DNA of 64,000 nt. Source: Sphingomonas sp. Leaf20. Its GTDB lineage: Bacteria; Pseudomonadota; Alphaproteobacteria; Sphingomonadales; Sphingomonadaceae. The translations under genes were made by a program, and so were the position numbers. Shown piece by piece: positions 1 through 8,367 of the stretch (its first letter is position 1; every line of letters begins with the position of its first letter). The notes below the pieces were generated by a model. The model did no database searches, had not been told where the DNA came from, and worked only from the letters and a program-made list of their open reading frames with translations. The DNA is taken from NCBI RefSeq assembly GCF_001421535.1, contig NZ_LMKN01000001.1, forward strand, positions 682,001 to 746,000. Direction: 5' to 3'.

Positions 1-1
1 C

Positions 2-796
2 GAAGTCGCCAAGCAGCTCTCGACGATCCTCGGCATTCCGCTCCAGCGGTTCGACATGTCCGAATATATGGAGCGGCATTCGGTCAGCCGGCTGATCGGT
101 GCGCCCCCGGGCTATGTCGGGTTCGACCAGGGCGGTCTGCTGACCGATGCGGTCGACCAGAACCCGCATTGCGTGCTGCTGCTCGACGAGATCGAGAAGG
201 CGCATCCCGACCTGTTCAACATCCTGTTGCAGGTGATGGATAACGGGCGTCTGACCGACCAGCACGGCAAGTCGGTCGATTTCCGCAACGTCATCCTGAT
301 CATGACGACCAATGCGGGCGCGAGCGACATGGCGCGCGAGACGGTCGGCTTCGGCAACCTGACGCGTGAGGGCGAGGACGAGCAGGCAGTGCAGAAGATG
401 TTCACGCCTGAGTTCCGCAACCGTCTCGATGCAGTGGTGCCGTTCGGTTACCTGCCGACGACCGTGGTTGCGCGCGTCGTCGACAAGTTCATCCTGCAGC
501 TCGAACTGCAGCTGGCGGACCGCGGCGTCCATATCCAGCTGGACGACGAGTCGAAGGCATGGCTGACCGAGAAGGGCTATGACAAGCTGTATGGCGCGCG
601 TCCGATGGGCCGCCTCATCCAGGAGAAGATCAAGCAGCCGCTCGCCGAGGAGCTGCTGTTCGGCAAGCTCGTCCATGGCGGCGAGGTCACGGTCAAGATG
701 AAGGACGGCGCATTGTCGTTCGCGATCGAGAGCGCGGCCCCCAAGAAGCCCAAGAAGAAGGGCAAGCCCGAGGCCGTCGCGGTCAAGGAAGACTGA
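2..796 (+). CDS. clpA: ATP-dependent Clp protease ATP-binding subunit ClpA, C-terminal part
   Basis: The reading frame is open from the window edge, so the gene starts upstream; about 264 C-terminal residues are seen. They cover the second AAA+ module: the ERHSVSRLIGAPPGYVG pore-loop region, Walker B (LLLDEIEKAH), sensor and arginine-finger stretch (PEFRNRLDAVVPF) and the small D2 domain (GARPMGRLIQEKIKQPL). ClpA unfolds substrates and feeds them to the ClpP peptidase in the cytoplasm. The tail ends in a lysine-rich stretch (KKPKKKGK). A terminator follows directly. No adaptor gene clpS is visible because the upstream side is cut off. The family assignment is certain. Confidence 0.97.
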   Translation, partial: EVAKQLSTILGIPLQRFDMSEYMERHSVSRLIGAPPGYVGFDQGGLLTDAVDQNPHCVLLLDEIEKAHPDLFNILLQVMDNGRLTDQHGKSVDFRNVILIMTTNAGASDMARETVGFGNLTREGEDEQAVQKMFTPEFRNRLDAVVPFGYLPTTVVARVVDKFILQLELQLADRGVHIQLDDESKAWLTEKGYDKLYGARPMGRLIQEKIKQPLAEELLFGKLVHGGEVTVKMKDGALSFAIESAAPKKPKKKGKPEAVAVKED

Positions 797-810
797 CGAA
801 GGTGCAGAAG

Positions 811-842
811 CCGGCGGCGCAATGGCGTCGCCGGTTTTTCTG
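811..842 (+). terminator. Rho-independent terminator of clpA
   Basis: Fifteen bases after the clpA stop, CCGGCGGCGC and GCGTCGCCGG form a ten-base stem with one mismatch around a short AATG loop, followed at once by TTTTTCT. This is the classical intrinsic terminator layout and it separates clpA from the next gene. Confidence 0.85.
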
Positions 843-896
843 TGTCGATGCCCCGGCGTTTACGGTTAATTGGCTAACGCGGCCTATAGCCGCCGC

Positions 897-2618
897 ATGC
901 AAACCCAGGCTTTCCTGCGAGCGGTCATCGCCGCGCTGATCGTGATGATCGGCCTGTGCGTGTCGCGGCCCGCGGCGGCGCTGCCGGGGACGCCACTCGC
1001 AACGTGCATAGTGCCTGCCAAAGCCGGCATGGCGGCGGCCAGGCTTTTTGAGAATACCGGGCAATTCGATTGCCGGACGTCACAAGCCCGGTTTGGCTCG
1101 GGTGATTTCTGGGTTCTGTCGCAACGCCTCCCCGACCTCGGTTCGCGCGGGGCAAACATACGCTACGGCAGCGTCTGGATGTCGCGCATCACGCTGTACG
1201 TTCGCTATGCCGATGGCGTCGTCCGGCAGAGCAGCTTCTCCTCTCGCACGGCCTCGCAGGTGCTCAAGCTCGGTGCGGTGTTCAGCCAGCGCCTGCCGCC
1301 GCGTCGATCGCCACCGATCCAGCTTCTGTGGCATGTCGAAGGCTCGGCCAATTTCCGTGGCGTGATATTGGGCCCGTCGATCGTCGACGATTCTGAAGGC
1401 GCGAGAACGCAGACCCTTCGTGCCGCGTTGTACGGGGCATTCGCCGGGATGGCGATCGCGTTGATCGTCTACAATCTCGCGCTCTGGGGCGCGTTACGTC
1501 AGGCGTATCAGCCGGCCTATTGTCTTCTCATGCTCTGTCTCCTTGCCTATGCCGCCACCTCCTCGGGCGCCATTGCGCACGTCTTGCCTGGCCTCGACAA
1601 CAACGATCGTCAGAAATTGAGCGTGCTCTTGCTCGCATCCTCGGCGACCGCGGCGCTCATGTTCGCGCGGACGTTCTTCGAACGGGCGGTCTTTGCCGGC
1701 TGGCTGCGGACCGTCAGCAATGCCGTCATGGCCGCGCTGATGAGCCTGGCGGTGGTGTGGGGGCTTGCTGCGCCGGTTGCTTTGCGGACTGCCGATACGG
1801 CCATGTCGCTTGGCTACCTTACATTGATGCTCCTCGTCCCCGTCATTCTGTGGCGCGCATGGCGGGTGCGCAGCAATTATCTGTGGCTGTTTGCCTTGGC
1901 GTGGGGGGCGCCGATCGTCATGGCGGGGCTGCGCGTCGCGAACAGTTTCGGGCTGATCGGCTGGCGGCTGTGGCTCGACAATTCCACGATCCTTGCGATG
2001 GCGATCGAAGCGCTGCTCTCGAGCATCGCAATCGCCTACCGTATCCTGCTGCTAAGCCGCGAACGCGATGCCGCCCGAGAGAAGGAAATCGAGGCCCGGC
2101 TGCTCGCCGACACCGATCCGCTGACGGGGTTGCTCAACCGGCGTGCGTTTCTGTCACGCGCGATCGGCCGGACGGGGGAGCAGGTCCTGCTCATCGTGGA
2201 CATCGACCATTTCAAGCGTGTCAACGAAACCATCGGCCATGACGGCGGCGACGAAGTGCTTCGGGTGTTTGCCCGCGCGCTCCGGTCCGCGCTTCCCCCG
2301 GAGACGCTGGTCGCGCGGGTCGGCGGCGAGGAGTTCGCCATCGTGGGGGACGCGGCGACGTCGGTGCCGCCCAACGCGATCCTCGAGCGGATTCGCCGCG
2401 AACCGATGCCGTACGACGTGCAGGTCACCGCAAGCATAGGCTGCTGTACCGGCCCGTTGCTGCGCGAGACGGACTGGAAACTGCTGTACCGCGAGGCGGA
2501 TCGCGCGCTTTTTGCCGCAAAGGCGGCAGGACGCGACCGTGCGCGCCACGCGATCGATCATGGCCCCTCGCCGGACCGGCAATCCTGGAATGAAGTCTTG
2601 TCAAGATCGGCACCATAG
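897..2618 (+). CDS. 7TMR-DISM sensor diguanylate cyclase (GGDEF protein)
   Basis: A predicted diguanylate cyclase making cyclic di-GMP. From the ATG at 897 the protein has 573 residues; an in-frame TTG at 870 is less likely because the ATG gives a good signal peptide (MQTQAFLRAVIAALIVMIG). Roughly residues 30-170 are extracytoplasmic and resemble the DISMED2 sensor part of 7TMR-DISM proteins, about 180-390 hold seven hydrophobic segments, and about 405-565 are the GGDEF domain with DPLTGLLNRRAF, DIDHFKRVNE and the catalytic GGEEF near residue 476. The RxxD inhibitory site that usually lies just upstream of GGDEF is not seen (LPPE instead). No EAL domain is present. The sensed ligand cannot be told. 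Confidence 0.85.
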   Translation: MQTQAFLRAVIAALIVMIGLCVSRPAAALPGTPLATCIVPAKAGMAAARLFENTGQFDCRTSQARFGSGDFWVLSQRLPDLGSRGANIRYGSVWMSRITLYVRYADGVVRQSSFSSRTASQVLKLGAVFSQRLPPRRSPPIQLLWHVEGSANFRGVILGPSIVDDSEGARTQTLRAALYGAFAGMAIALIVYNLALWGALRQAYQPAYCLLMLCLLAYAATSSGAIAHVLPGLDNNDRQKLSVLLLASSATAALMFARTFFERAVFAGWLRTVSNAVMAALMSLAVVWGLAAPVALRTADTAMSLGYLTLMLLVPVILWRAWRVRSNYLWLFALAWGAPIVMAGLRVANSFGLIGWRLWLDNSTILAMAIEALLSSIAIAYRILLLSRERDAAREKEIEARLLADTDPLTGLLNRRAFLSRAIGRTGEQVLLIVDIDHFKRVNETIGHDGGDEVLRVFARALRSALPPETLVARVGGEEFAIVGDAATSVPPNAILERIRREPMPYDVQVTASIGCCTGPLLRETDWKLLYREADRALFAAKAAGRDRARHAIDHGPSPDRQSWNEVLSRSAP

Positions 2619-2643
2619 GTCACGGTCCTGCCGGGGGAAGATC

Positions 2644-2841
2644 ATGCGAAATCGAAAGCTCGCGCTTACAGTCATCGGAGTAAGCCTCGCGGTAGTGGCA
2701 CTACGCCATCCGACCGCAGACTTCCGGCTGATCACGCATGATCGGTCCGATCCTGCGCCACGGCGCATGCAGGCCGCGGTCGATCTTGGCCTGGTCGGCG
2801 TCTCGATACTCTACACCTGGACCGTCGACCGACTGCATTGA
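2644..2841 (+). CDS. Small hypothetical protein, one possible membrane segment
   Basis: A 65-residue frame starting MRNRKLALTVIGVSLAVVAL, with a GGGGGAAG ribosome site five bases ahead of the ATG. The N-terminus looks like a signal anchor or signal peptide, and a second weakly hydrophobic stretch (DLGLVGVSILYTW) lies near the C-terminus. It follows the GGDEF gene by 25 bases and could be cotranscribed. No family is recognised. Call rests on start context and codon pattern only. Confidence 0.45.
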   Translation: MRNRKLALTVIGVSLAVVALRHPTADFRLITHDRSDPAPRRMQAAVDLGLVGVSILYTWTVDRLH

Positions 2842-2940
2842 GCGGTGCGCGGATTGGCAGGCGCCGTGGTTTCGCCGGGGCGCAGCTTCTTGCATCACGC
2901 ATCCTTGACCCCCGTCGCGCCCCTGCCCCATAGCGACGCC

Positions 2941-3180
2941 ATGGACACGCCGACCGAAGACCTCTCGTTCGAAGAGGCACTGAAAGAGCTCGAGAAGATC
3001 GTTGCGCAGCTCGAGAGCGGCGACACGCCGCTCCAGCATGCGATCGAGCTTTATGAGCGTGGCAACAAGCTGCGCCAGCGGTGCGCGGATCGCCTCGACG
3101 CAGCGCAGGCGCGGATCGAGGCCATCCGGCTCGACGGCGAAGGCAATCCGGCAGGGGTGCGCCCCTTTGTCGCTGGTTGA
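2941..3180 (+). CDS. xseB: Exodeoxyribonuclease VII small subunit
   Basis: A 79-residue protein matching XseB over its full length: SFEEALKELEKIVAQLESG at the N-terminus, then the helical YERGNKLRQRCADRLDAAQARIE segment split here as LYERGNKL and LDAAQARIE. XseB binds the XseA catalytic subunit to form the nuclease that trims single-stranded DNA from both ends. xseA is not in the window. The stop is eight bases before the ATG of ispA, and xseB-ispA pairing is a widespread bacterial operon. Confidence 0.95.
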   Translation: MDTPTEDLSFEEALKELEKIVAQLESGDTPLQHAIELYERGNKLRQRCADRLDAAQARIEAIRLDGEGNPAGVRPFVAG

Positions 3181-3187
3181 GGCGACC

Positions 3188-4087
3188 ATGAGCGCCATGC
3201 CATTGTCGCTCGCCGATGCCCTCGCCGACGTTTCGGCAGAGATCGACGCGCGATTCGATACGCTGCTTGCGGTGCCCGGCGATCCGCGTGCCGACCTGTA
3301 CCGCGCGATGCGTCATGCCGCGATCGGTGGCGGAAAGCGCCTCCGTCCATTGCTGGTCTTTGCCACCGCCAACCTGTTCGGCGTCGACAAGGATAGCGCC
3401 GCGCGCGTCGCGACCGCGCTCGAGGCGATTCACGTCTATTCGCTGATCCACGACGACCTGCCGGCGATGGACAATGACGACATGCGCCGCGGCAAGCCGA
3501 CGGTGCACAAGGCGTTCAGCGAGGCCTGCGCGATCCTCGCCGGCGATTGCCTCCATGCGCTCGCATTCGAGATACTCGCGGACCCCGCGACGCATCCCGA
3601 TCCGTTCGTCCGTGCCGATCTCGTCCTCGACCTCGCCAAGGCGGCGGGCCCCGCCGGAATGGCGGGCGGGCAGATGATGGACCTCGAGGCGGACAGCAAC
3701 CGGTTCGACCTGAACACGGTCACCAGGCTTCAGCAGATGAAGACCGGCGCACTGATTTCCGCATCCGTCGAAGCGGGCGCGATCCTTGGCAAGCTCCCGC
3801 CCGAGGGGCGTGTCGGGCTGCGGGGCTATGCGCATGATCTGGGGCTTGCGTTCCAGATTGCCGACGACCTGCTCGACGCCGAGGGTGACGAGGCGGTAGC
3901 GGGCAAGAAGCTCCGCAAGGACGAAGGCGCGGGCAAGGAAACGTTCCTGTCACTGCTCGGCGCAGACCGTGCGCGCGAACAGGCGCATATGCTCGTCGAC
4001 CAGGCGATTGCGCATCTTCATGCCTATGGGCAGGAAGCCGACCTGTTGCGCGATATCGCGCGCTTCGTCCTCGAACGCGACCGCTGA
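3188..4087 (+). CDS. ispA: Farnesyl/geranyl diphosphate synthase
   Basis: A 299-residue short-chain trans-prenyltransferase that condenses isopentenyl diphosphate with allylic diphosphates to give C15 (or C20) precursors for quinones, undecaprenyl phosphate and carotenoids. The GGGKRLRP diphosphate-binding motif is followed by the first aspartate-rich motif DDLPAMDND (from about D89) and the second, DDLLDAEGD, near residue 225. Start at ATG 3188; MSAMP offers a second ATG at 3197. It lies directly behind xseB, the usual setting for ispA. In alphaproteobacteria this frame can also be called a generic polyprenyl synthetase. Confidence 0.93.
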   Translation: MSAMPLSLADALADVSAEIDARFDTLLAVPGDPRADLYRAMRHAAIGGGKRLRPLLVFATANLFGVDKDSAARVATALEAIHVYSLIHDDLPAMDNDDMRRGKPTVHKAFSEACAILAGDCLHALAFEILADPATHPDPFVRADLVLDLAKAAGPAGMAGGQMMDLEADSNRFDLNTVTRLQQMKTGALISASVEAGAILGKLPPEGRVGLRGYAHDLGLAFQIADDLLDAEGDEAVAGKKLRKDEGAGKETFLSLLGADRAREQAHMLVDQAIAHLHAYGQEADLLRDIARFVLERDR

Positions 4088-4107
4088 CCATTTCCGGGGA
4101 TCCGATC

Positions 4108-4644
4108 ATGACCGCAAGTCCAGAACCGCAGCGGGTCAAAGGCGCGCGGATTGGTGTCTACCCGGGCACGTTCGACCCGATCACGCTCGGCCATATGGAT
4201 ATCATCCGGCGCGGCGCGAAGCTCGTCGACCGGCTGGTCGTGGGCGTGACCACGAACGCGTCGAAATCGCCGATGTTCACGATCGACGAGCGGCTGGCGA
4301 TGGTCCGCCGCGAGGTCGCGGGCGTGGACGGCGACGTCGAGGTGGTCGCGTTCGATTCGCTGCTGATGGACTTTGCCGAGCGTGAGGGCGCGCGCGTGAT
4401 CGTGCGGGGGCTGCGCGCGGTCGCGGACTTCGAATATGAATATCAGATGGCGGGCATGAACCAGCAGATCAATCCGCGCGTCGAGACGGTGTTCCTGATG
4501 GCCGACGTCGCGCTTCAGCCGATCGCGAGCAAGCTGGTCAAGGAAATCGCGCTGTTCGGCGGGGATATCGGCAAGTTCGTACCCGCAACGGTCAGCCACG
4601 AGGTCGTCGACCGCGTGACGCTGATCGGTCGCAAGGGAAGTTGA
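4108..4644 (+). CDS. coaD: Pantetheine-phosphate adenylyltransferase
   Basis: A 178-residue enzyme that transfers AMP from ATP to 4'-phosphopantetheine, the fourth step of coenzyme A synthesis. The nucleotidyltransferase motif GTFDPITLGH is at residues 20-29, the conserved VVRGLRA-type loop appears as VIRGLRAVADFEYE, and the C-terminal GGDIGKFVP region is present. It has an eight- to ten-residue N-terminal extension compared with E. coli CoaD. The ATG lies 20 bases behind ispA, so it is probably the last gene of the xseB-ispA-coaD transcript. Confidence 0.96.
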   Translation: MTASPEPQRVKGARIGVYPGTFDPITLGHMDIIRRGAKLVDRLVVGVTTNASKSPMFTIDERLAMVRREVAGVDGDVEVVAFDSLLMDFAEREGARVIVRGLRAVADFEYEYQMAGMNQQINPRVETVFLMADVALQPIASKLVKEIALFGGDIGKFVPATVSHEVVDRVTLIGRKGS

Positions 4645-4767
4645 ACCGATCGCCTGCGTTCGGCGTGATGTTCAGTTTGGCGCAAGCGAGGATTTGCTCT
4701 AAGCGGCCGCTTGAGAGTTCGGGGCTGCTTCGACGTCGTTCGTCCGGCCAATGCGAGTAGGGATTTG

Positions 4768-5496
4768 ATGCGCTTTTTCGCCGGTATGCTTGCGGTTCTC
4801 GGGTCCCTGTTGACGGTTCCTGCGACAGCCCAGATCATCGATCCCAATGTTGCCGGTCGCGCCACGCCACCGCTGACGACGGACACGCAGAACCTGTTGC
4901 TGCTCGACCTGTCGACCGGCGGACGCGTCACGATCTGGCTTCGTCCCGACGTCGCGCCGCTGATGGTCGAGCGGGTCAAGACGCTGACGCGCCAGCATTT
5001 CTATGACGGATTGCCGTTTCACCGCGTGATCGACGGGTTCATGGCGCAGGGCGGCGATCCCAAGGGCGACGGCACCGGGGGCTCGCCGCTGCCCGACGTG
5101 AAGGCCGAATTCAACTATCTCCCGCATGTGCGCGGCGCCGTGTCCGCGGCCCGCTCGGAGAAGGAAGACAGTGCGAACAGCCAGTTCTTTATCGTTTTCC
5201 AGCCGCGGCTGAGCCTCGACAAGAAATACACCGTCTTCGGTCGCGTGATTGACGGCATGCAATATGTCGACGCGATCGAACGCGGCGAGCCGCCGGCGAA
5301 TCCGTCGCGGATCACGCATGCCTATATCGCCGCTGACAACCCGCCGGCCTATGTCGCCGGGCCGGTCGTCGCGCCGCCGGCGCTGGGCGCCCCCGTGACG
5401 CTGCCGGGCACCGCCACCGGACCTGGCGTGGCCAAGCCGAAGCTCGCGCCGGTGCGCAAGCCACCCGTCGCCAAGAAGGCGGCTCCAAAGAAGTGA
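4768..5496 (+). CDS. Exported cyclophilin-type peptidylprolyl isomerase
   Basis: A 242-residue protein starting [22 protein letters not shown], a clear signal peptide, so it acts in the periplasm. The cyclophilin core (about residues 50-190) contains [35 protein letters not shown] and [11 protein letters not shown], which include the active-site Arg, Phe and Gln. An Ala/Pro/Lys-rich tail of about 50 residues follows. The frame extends upstream to 4711 but only the ATG at 4768 gives a signal peptide. It isomerises prolyl bonds during folding of exported proteins. queA follows after seven bases. Confidence 0.92.
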   Translation: MRFFAGMLAVLGSLLTVPATAQIIDPNVAGRATPPLTTDTQNLLLLDLSTGGRVTIWLRPDVAPLMVERVKTLTRQHFYDGLPFHRVIDGFMAQGGDPKGDGTGGSPLPDVKAEFNYLPHVRGAVSAARSEKEDSANSQFFIVFQPRLSLDKKYTVFGRVIDGMQYVDAIERGEPPANPSRITHAYIAADNPPAYVAGPVVAPPALGAPVTLPGTATGPGVAKPKLAPVRKPPVAKKAAPKK

Positions 5497-5503
5497 GATT
5501 GCG

Positions 5504-6529
5504 TTGAACGTCGACCTTTTCGACTTCGACCTGCCGCCCGAAAACATCGCGTTACGCCCCGCGGCGCCGCGCGATGCGGCGCGTATGCTGGTTCTCGATG
5601 GCGCCACGACGCGTGACGCGGGCGTCGCCGATCTCCCGCAAATGCTGCGGCGCGGTGATCTGCTCGTGTTCAACGACACCCGCGTGATCCCCGCGCAGCT
5701 CGACGGTCGACGGGGGGACGCGAAGATCGGCGCGACGTTGCACAAGCGCGAAGGACCCCGGCGATGGCGCGCATTCATTCGCAATGCGCGGCGATTGCGC
5801 GATGGCGACGTGATCGACTTCGGTGCCGACGTCAGCGCCACGGCCGTCGACCGCGAGAGCGACGGCAGCTATGCGCTCGAATTCGCCGGTGACGAGCCGC
5901 TCGAACTGCTGCTCGATCGCGTCGGGCACATGCCCCTGCCCCCGTATATCGCCGGCAAGCGGGCGACCGACGCGCGCGATGCCGACGACTATCAGACGAT
6001 GTTTGCCGCCGAGCCGGGCGCAGTCGCAGCGCCCACCGCCGCCCTCCACTTCACGCCCGCGCTGATTCAGGCACTCGCCGATGCGGGTGTCGAGCATGCG
6101 ACGCTGACGCTTCACGTCGGTGCCGGCACGTTCCTGCCGATGAAGGCGAACGATACCGACGATCATCGGATGCACGCCGAATGGGGCCGGATCGATCCGC
6201 AGACGGCGGACCGACTGAACGCCGTTCGCGCTTCTGGCGGGCGCGTCATCGCGGTCGGCACGACCTCGTTGCGGCTGATCGAGAGCGCGACGGGGGATGA
6301 TGGCGTGATCAGACCGTTCGAGGGCGACACCGCGATCTTCATCACGCCGGGCTATCGCTTTCGCGGGATCGACGGGCTGGTGACCAATTTTCATCTGCCC
6401 CGCTCGACCTTGTTCATGCTGGTCTCGGCACTGATGGGTCGCGAGCGGATGCGGGCGGCGTATGCGCATGCGATCAGCGCGCATTATCGGTTCTACAGCT
6501 ATGGCGACGCCAGCCTGCTGCTGCCATGA
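5504..6529 (+). CDS. queA: S-adenosylmethionine:tRNA ribosyltransferase-isomerase
   Basis: A 341-residue QueA protein, which uses the ribosyl part of SAM to turn 7-aminomethyl-7-deazaguanine in tRNA into epoxyqueuosine. Conserved landmarks are [15 protein letters not shown] at the N-terminus, [13 protein letters not shown], the TAALHFTP motif, [10 protein letters not shown] and [15 protein letters not shown]. The start is a TTG at 5504 ([11 protein letters not shown]), the only start that keeps the conserved N-terminus. With tgt 460 bases downstream it forms a queuosine cluster. Confidence 0.96.
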   Translation: MNVDLFDFDLPPENIALRPAAPRDAARMLVLDGATTRDAGVADLPQMLRRGDLLVFNDTRVIPAQLDGRRGDAKIGATLHKREGPRRWRAFIRNARRLRDGDVIDFGADVSATAVDRESDGSYALEFAGDEPLELLLDRVGHMPLPPYIAGKRATDARDADDYQTMFAAEPGAVAAPTAALHFTPALIQALADAGVEHATLTLHVGAGTFLPMKANDTDDHRMHAEWGRIDPQTADRLNAVRASGGRVIAVGTTSLRLIESATGDDGVIRPFEGDTAIFITPGYRFRGIDGLVTNFHLPRSTLFMLVSALMGRERMRAAYAHAISAHYRFYSYGDASLLLP

Positions 6530-6530
6530 C

Positions 6531-6989
6531 ATGCCCATGCTGATACCCCTGATCCTGGCGCTGCAGGCGGTGCCCGCGGCACCGGCTGCCGGCGGCGCAC
6601 AGCCGCCATCGACCATCTTCGCCGAACCAGCCGCGCTGTTCATCGCGGCATGCGATGGCGAAAACGACGCGCGGGTAACGCAACCGGAGCTCAACGCCTG
6701 CCTCGCCCGCAGCTTTGCCACCGCCGAAGGCGCGAGCACCGGCAAGATCGGGTATATCTCCTATGCCGACTGGTCGTTGAAATGGCTGGGTGATCGCAAC
6801 GCGCTCCCCAGCCCGTTCGAGGTCGACCGCGATGGCGACAATGCGATCACGCTCGTCGAACTGCAGGCGCGGTTCGCGCAATTCTTCAGCCGGTTCGACC
6901 GAAATCGCGACGGCGTTCTCGTCCGCGAGGAATTGCTGACGATCCGCAGTTTCGCGCCCAACGCCCCCCCGCGCAGCAAGCGCCGCTGA
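6531..6989 (+). CDS. EF-hand domain protein between queA and tgt
   Basis: A 152-residue protein with a hydrophobic N-terminus ([22 protein letters not shown]) that looks like a signal peptide. Two calcium-binding EF-hand loops are visible, [13 protein letters not shown] near residue 106 and [13 protein letters not shown] near 128, with a degenerate third, [14 protein letters not shown], near 43. It starts one base after the queA stop and its TGA overlaps the tgt ATG, so it is translated with the queuosine genes, but nothing ties it to that pathway. It is probably a calcium-binding exported protein of unknown role. Confidence 0.75.
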   Translation: MPMLIPLILALQAVPAAPAAGGAQPPSTIFAEPAALFIAACDGENDARVTQPELNACLARSFATAEGASTGKIGYISYADWSLKWLGDRNALPSPFEVDRDGDNAITLVELQARFAQFFSRFDRNRDGVLVREELLTIRSFAPNAPPRSKRR

Positions 6990-8134
6990 TGGACAATCCC
7001 GTGCCCCCCCGCTTCACGTTCACCATTGCCGCGACCGACGGCGCCGCCCGGACCGGCCAGATTGCGATGCAGCGCGGTATCATCCGCACACCCGCCTTCA
7101 TGCCGGTCGGGACCGCGGCGACGGTGAAGGCGATGAAGCCCGACGAGGTCGCAGCAGCGGGCGCCGACATCATCCTCGGCAACACCTATCACCTGATGCT
7201 GCGCCCCGGGGCGGAACGCGTTGCACGCCTCGGCGGGCTGCACGATTTCATGGGCTGGTCGAAGCCGATCCTCACCGACTCGGGTGGCTATCAGGTGATG
7301 AGCCTGGCGGATCTGACGAAGCGGTCCGAGGAGGGCGTGTCGTTCAAGTCCCACCTCGACGGTACGCGCCACCTGCTCAGCCCCGAACGGTCGATCGAGA
7401 TCCAGCGGCTGCTCGGTTCGAACATCGTCATGGCGTTCGACGAACTCGTTCCGACGACCTCGACGCGCGAGGTTCAGGCGGCGGCGATGGAGCGCTCGAT
7501 GCGCTGGGCCAGACGATCCCGCGATGCGTTCGACGCCGGCGGCGCACACGCCGAAAACAACGCGATCTTCGGAATCCAGCAAGGCGCGCTGAACGAGTCC
7601 TTCCGCAAGTCTTCGGCCGATGCGCTGATCGAGATCGGCTTTGACGGCTACGCGGTCGGCGGTCTCGCGGTCGGCGAAGGCCAGGAGGCGATGTTCGGTT
7701 GCCTCGACTTTGCGCCGGGGCAATTGCCCGTCGACAAGCCGCGCTATCTGATGGGGGTCGGCAAGCCCGACGATATCGTGGGTGCGGTCGAGCGCGGGAT
7801 CGACATGTTCGACTGCGTCATGCCGACGCGCTCGGGGCGCACCGGACAGGCATTCACGCGCACCGGGCCAATCAACATCCGCAATGCCAAATTTGCGGAG
7901 GACCAGACTCCGCTTGAAGCGGGCTGCGCCTGTCCGGTGTGTGCGACCTGGAGTCGTGCCTATCTTCATCATCTCGTCCGCGCAGGCGAGATGCTTGGCG
8001 CTATGTTGATGACCGAGCACAACATCTGGTTCTACGAGACATTGATGGCCGACCTGCGTGCAGCGATCGCAACCGGCACGCTGACGCAGTTCGCAAATGG
8101 TTTTCGAGCGGAGTATGCTCGCAAATCGAGTTAG
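6989..8134 (+). CDS. tgt: tRNA-guanine(34) transglycosylase
   Basis: A 381-residue Tgt, which exchanges guanine 34 in GUN-anticodon tRNAs for the queuosine precursor preQ1. The general acid/base Asp is in [10 protein letters not shown] (D97), the nucleophile in [12 protein letters not shown] (about D275), and the zinc site in CACPVC (C313, C315, C318) with a later His in [12 protein letters not shown]. Length is normal. Its ATG overlaps the stop of the EF-hand gene, and queA lies just upstream. Confidence 0.97.
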   Translation: MDNPVPPRFTFTIAATDGAARTGQIAMQRGIIRTPAFMPVGTAATVKAMKPDEVAAAGADIILGNTYHLMLRPGAERVARLGGLHDFMGWSKPILTDSGGYQVMSLADLTKRSEEGVSFKSHLDGTRHLLSPERSIEIQRLLGSNIVMAFDELVPTTSTREVQAAAMERSMRWARRSRDAFDAGGAHAENNAIFGIQQGALNESFRKSSADALIEIGFDGYAVGGLAVGEGQEAMFGCLDFAPGQLPVDKPRYLMGVGKPDDIVGAVERGIDMFDCVMPTRSGRTGQAFTRTGPINIRNAKFAEDQTPLEAGCACPVCATWSRAYLHHLVRAGEMLGAMLMTEHNIWFYETLMADLRAAIATGTLTQFANGFRAEYARKSS

Positions 8135-8143
8135 GAGAGTGAC

Positions 8144-8359
8144 GTGACCGATCCCATCACCACGAATACCGACAACGATACCCCCAACGAGATCCTGGCC
8201 GCCGCGAAGGAAGCCAAGCTCCATGCGGAAGCGGCCGCGAAGGCCACCGTGGAAAAGGCCAAGACCTGGCCGCTCGGCAAGATCGGGCTCGGCGTCGGTA
8301 TCGGCTCCGCCGCGATCGCCGGTGCAGTGCTGTTCAACCGTTCGCGCAACCCCAAGTAA
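8144..8359 (+). CDS. Small membrane protein of unknown function
   Basis: A 71-residue protein with a GTG start at 8144 behind a good TAGGAGAG ribosome site. Residues 15-40 are a charged, alanine-rich helix (AAKEAKLHAEAAAKATVEKAK), and residues 46-64 form one transmembrane helix with glycine spacing (GKIGLGVGIGSAAIAGAVLF), ending in a short basic tail. The layout recalls small YtxH/DUF883-like membrane proteins, though no family is firmly matched. It sits eight bases before an M16 peptidase and may share its transcript with tgt. Confidence 0.7.
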   Translation: MTDPITTNTDNDTPNEILAAAKEAKLHAEAAAKATVEKAKTWPLGKIGLGVGIGSAAIAGAVLFNRSRNPK

Positions 8360-8367
8360 GGATACCG

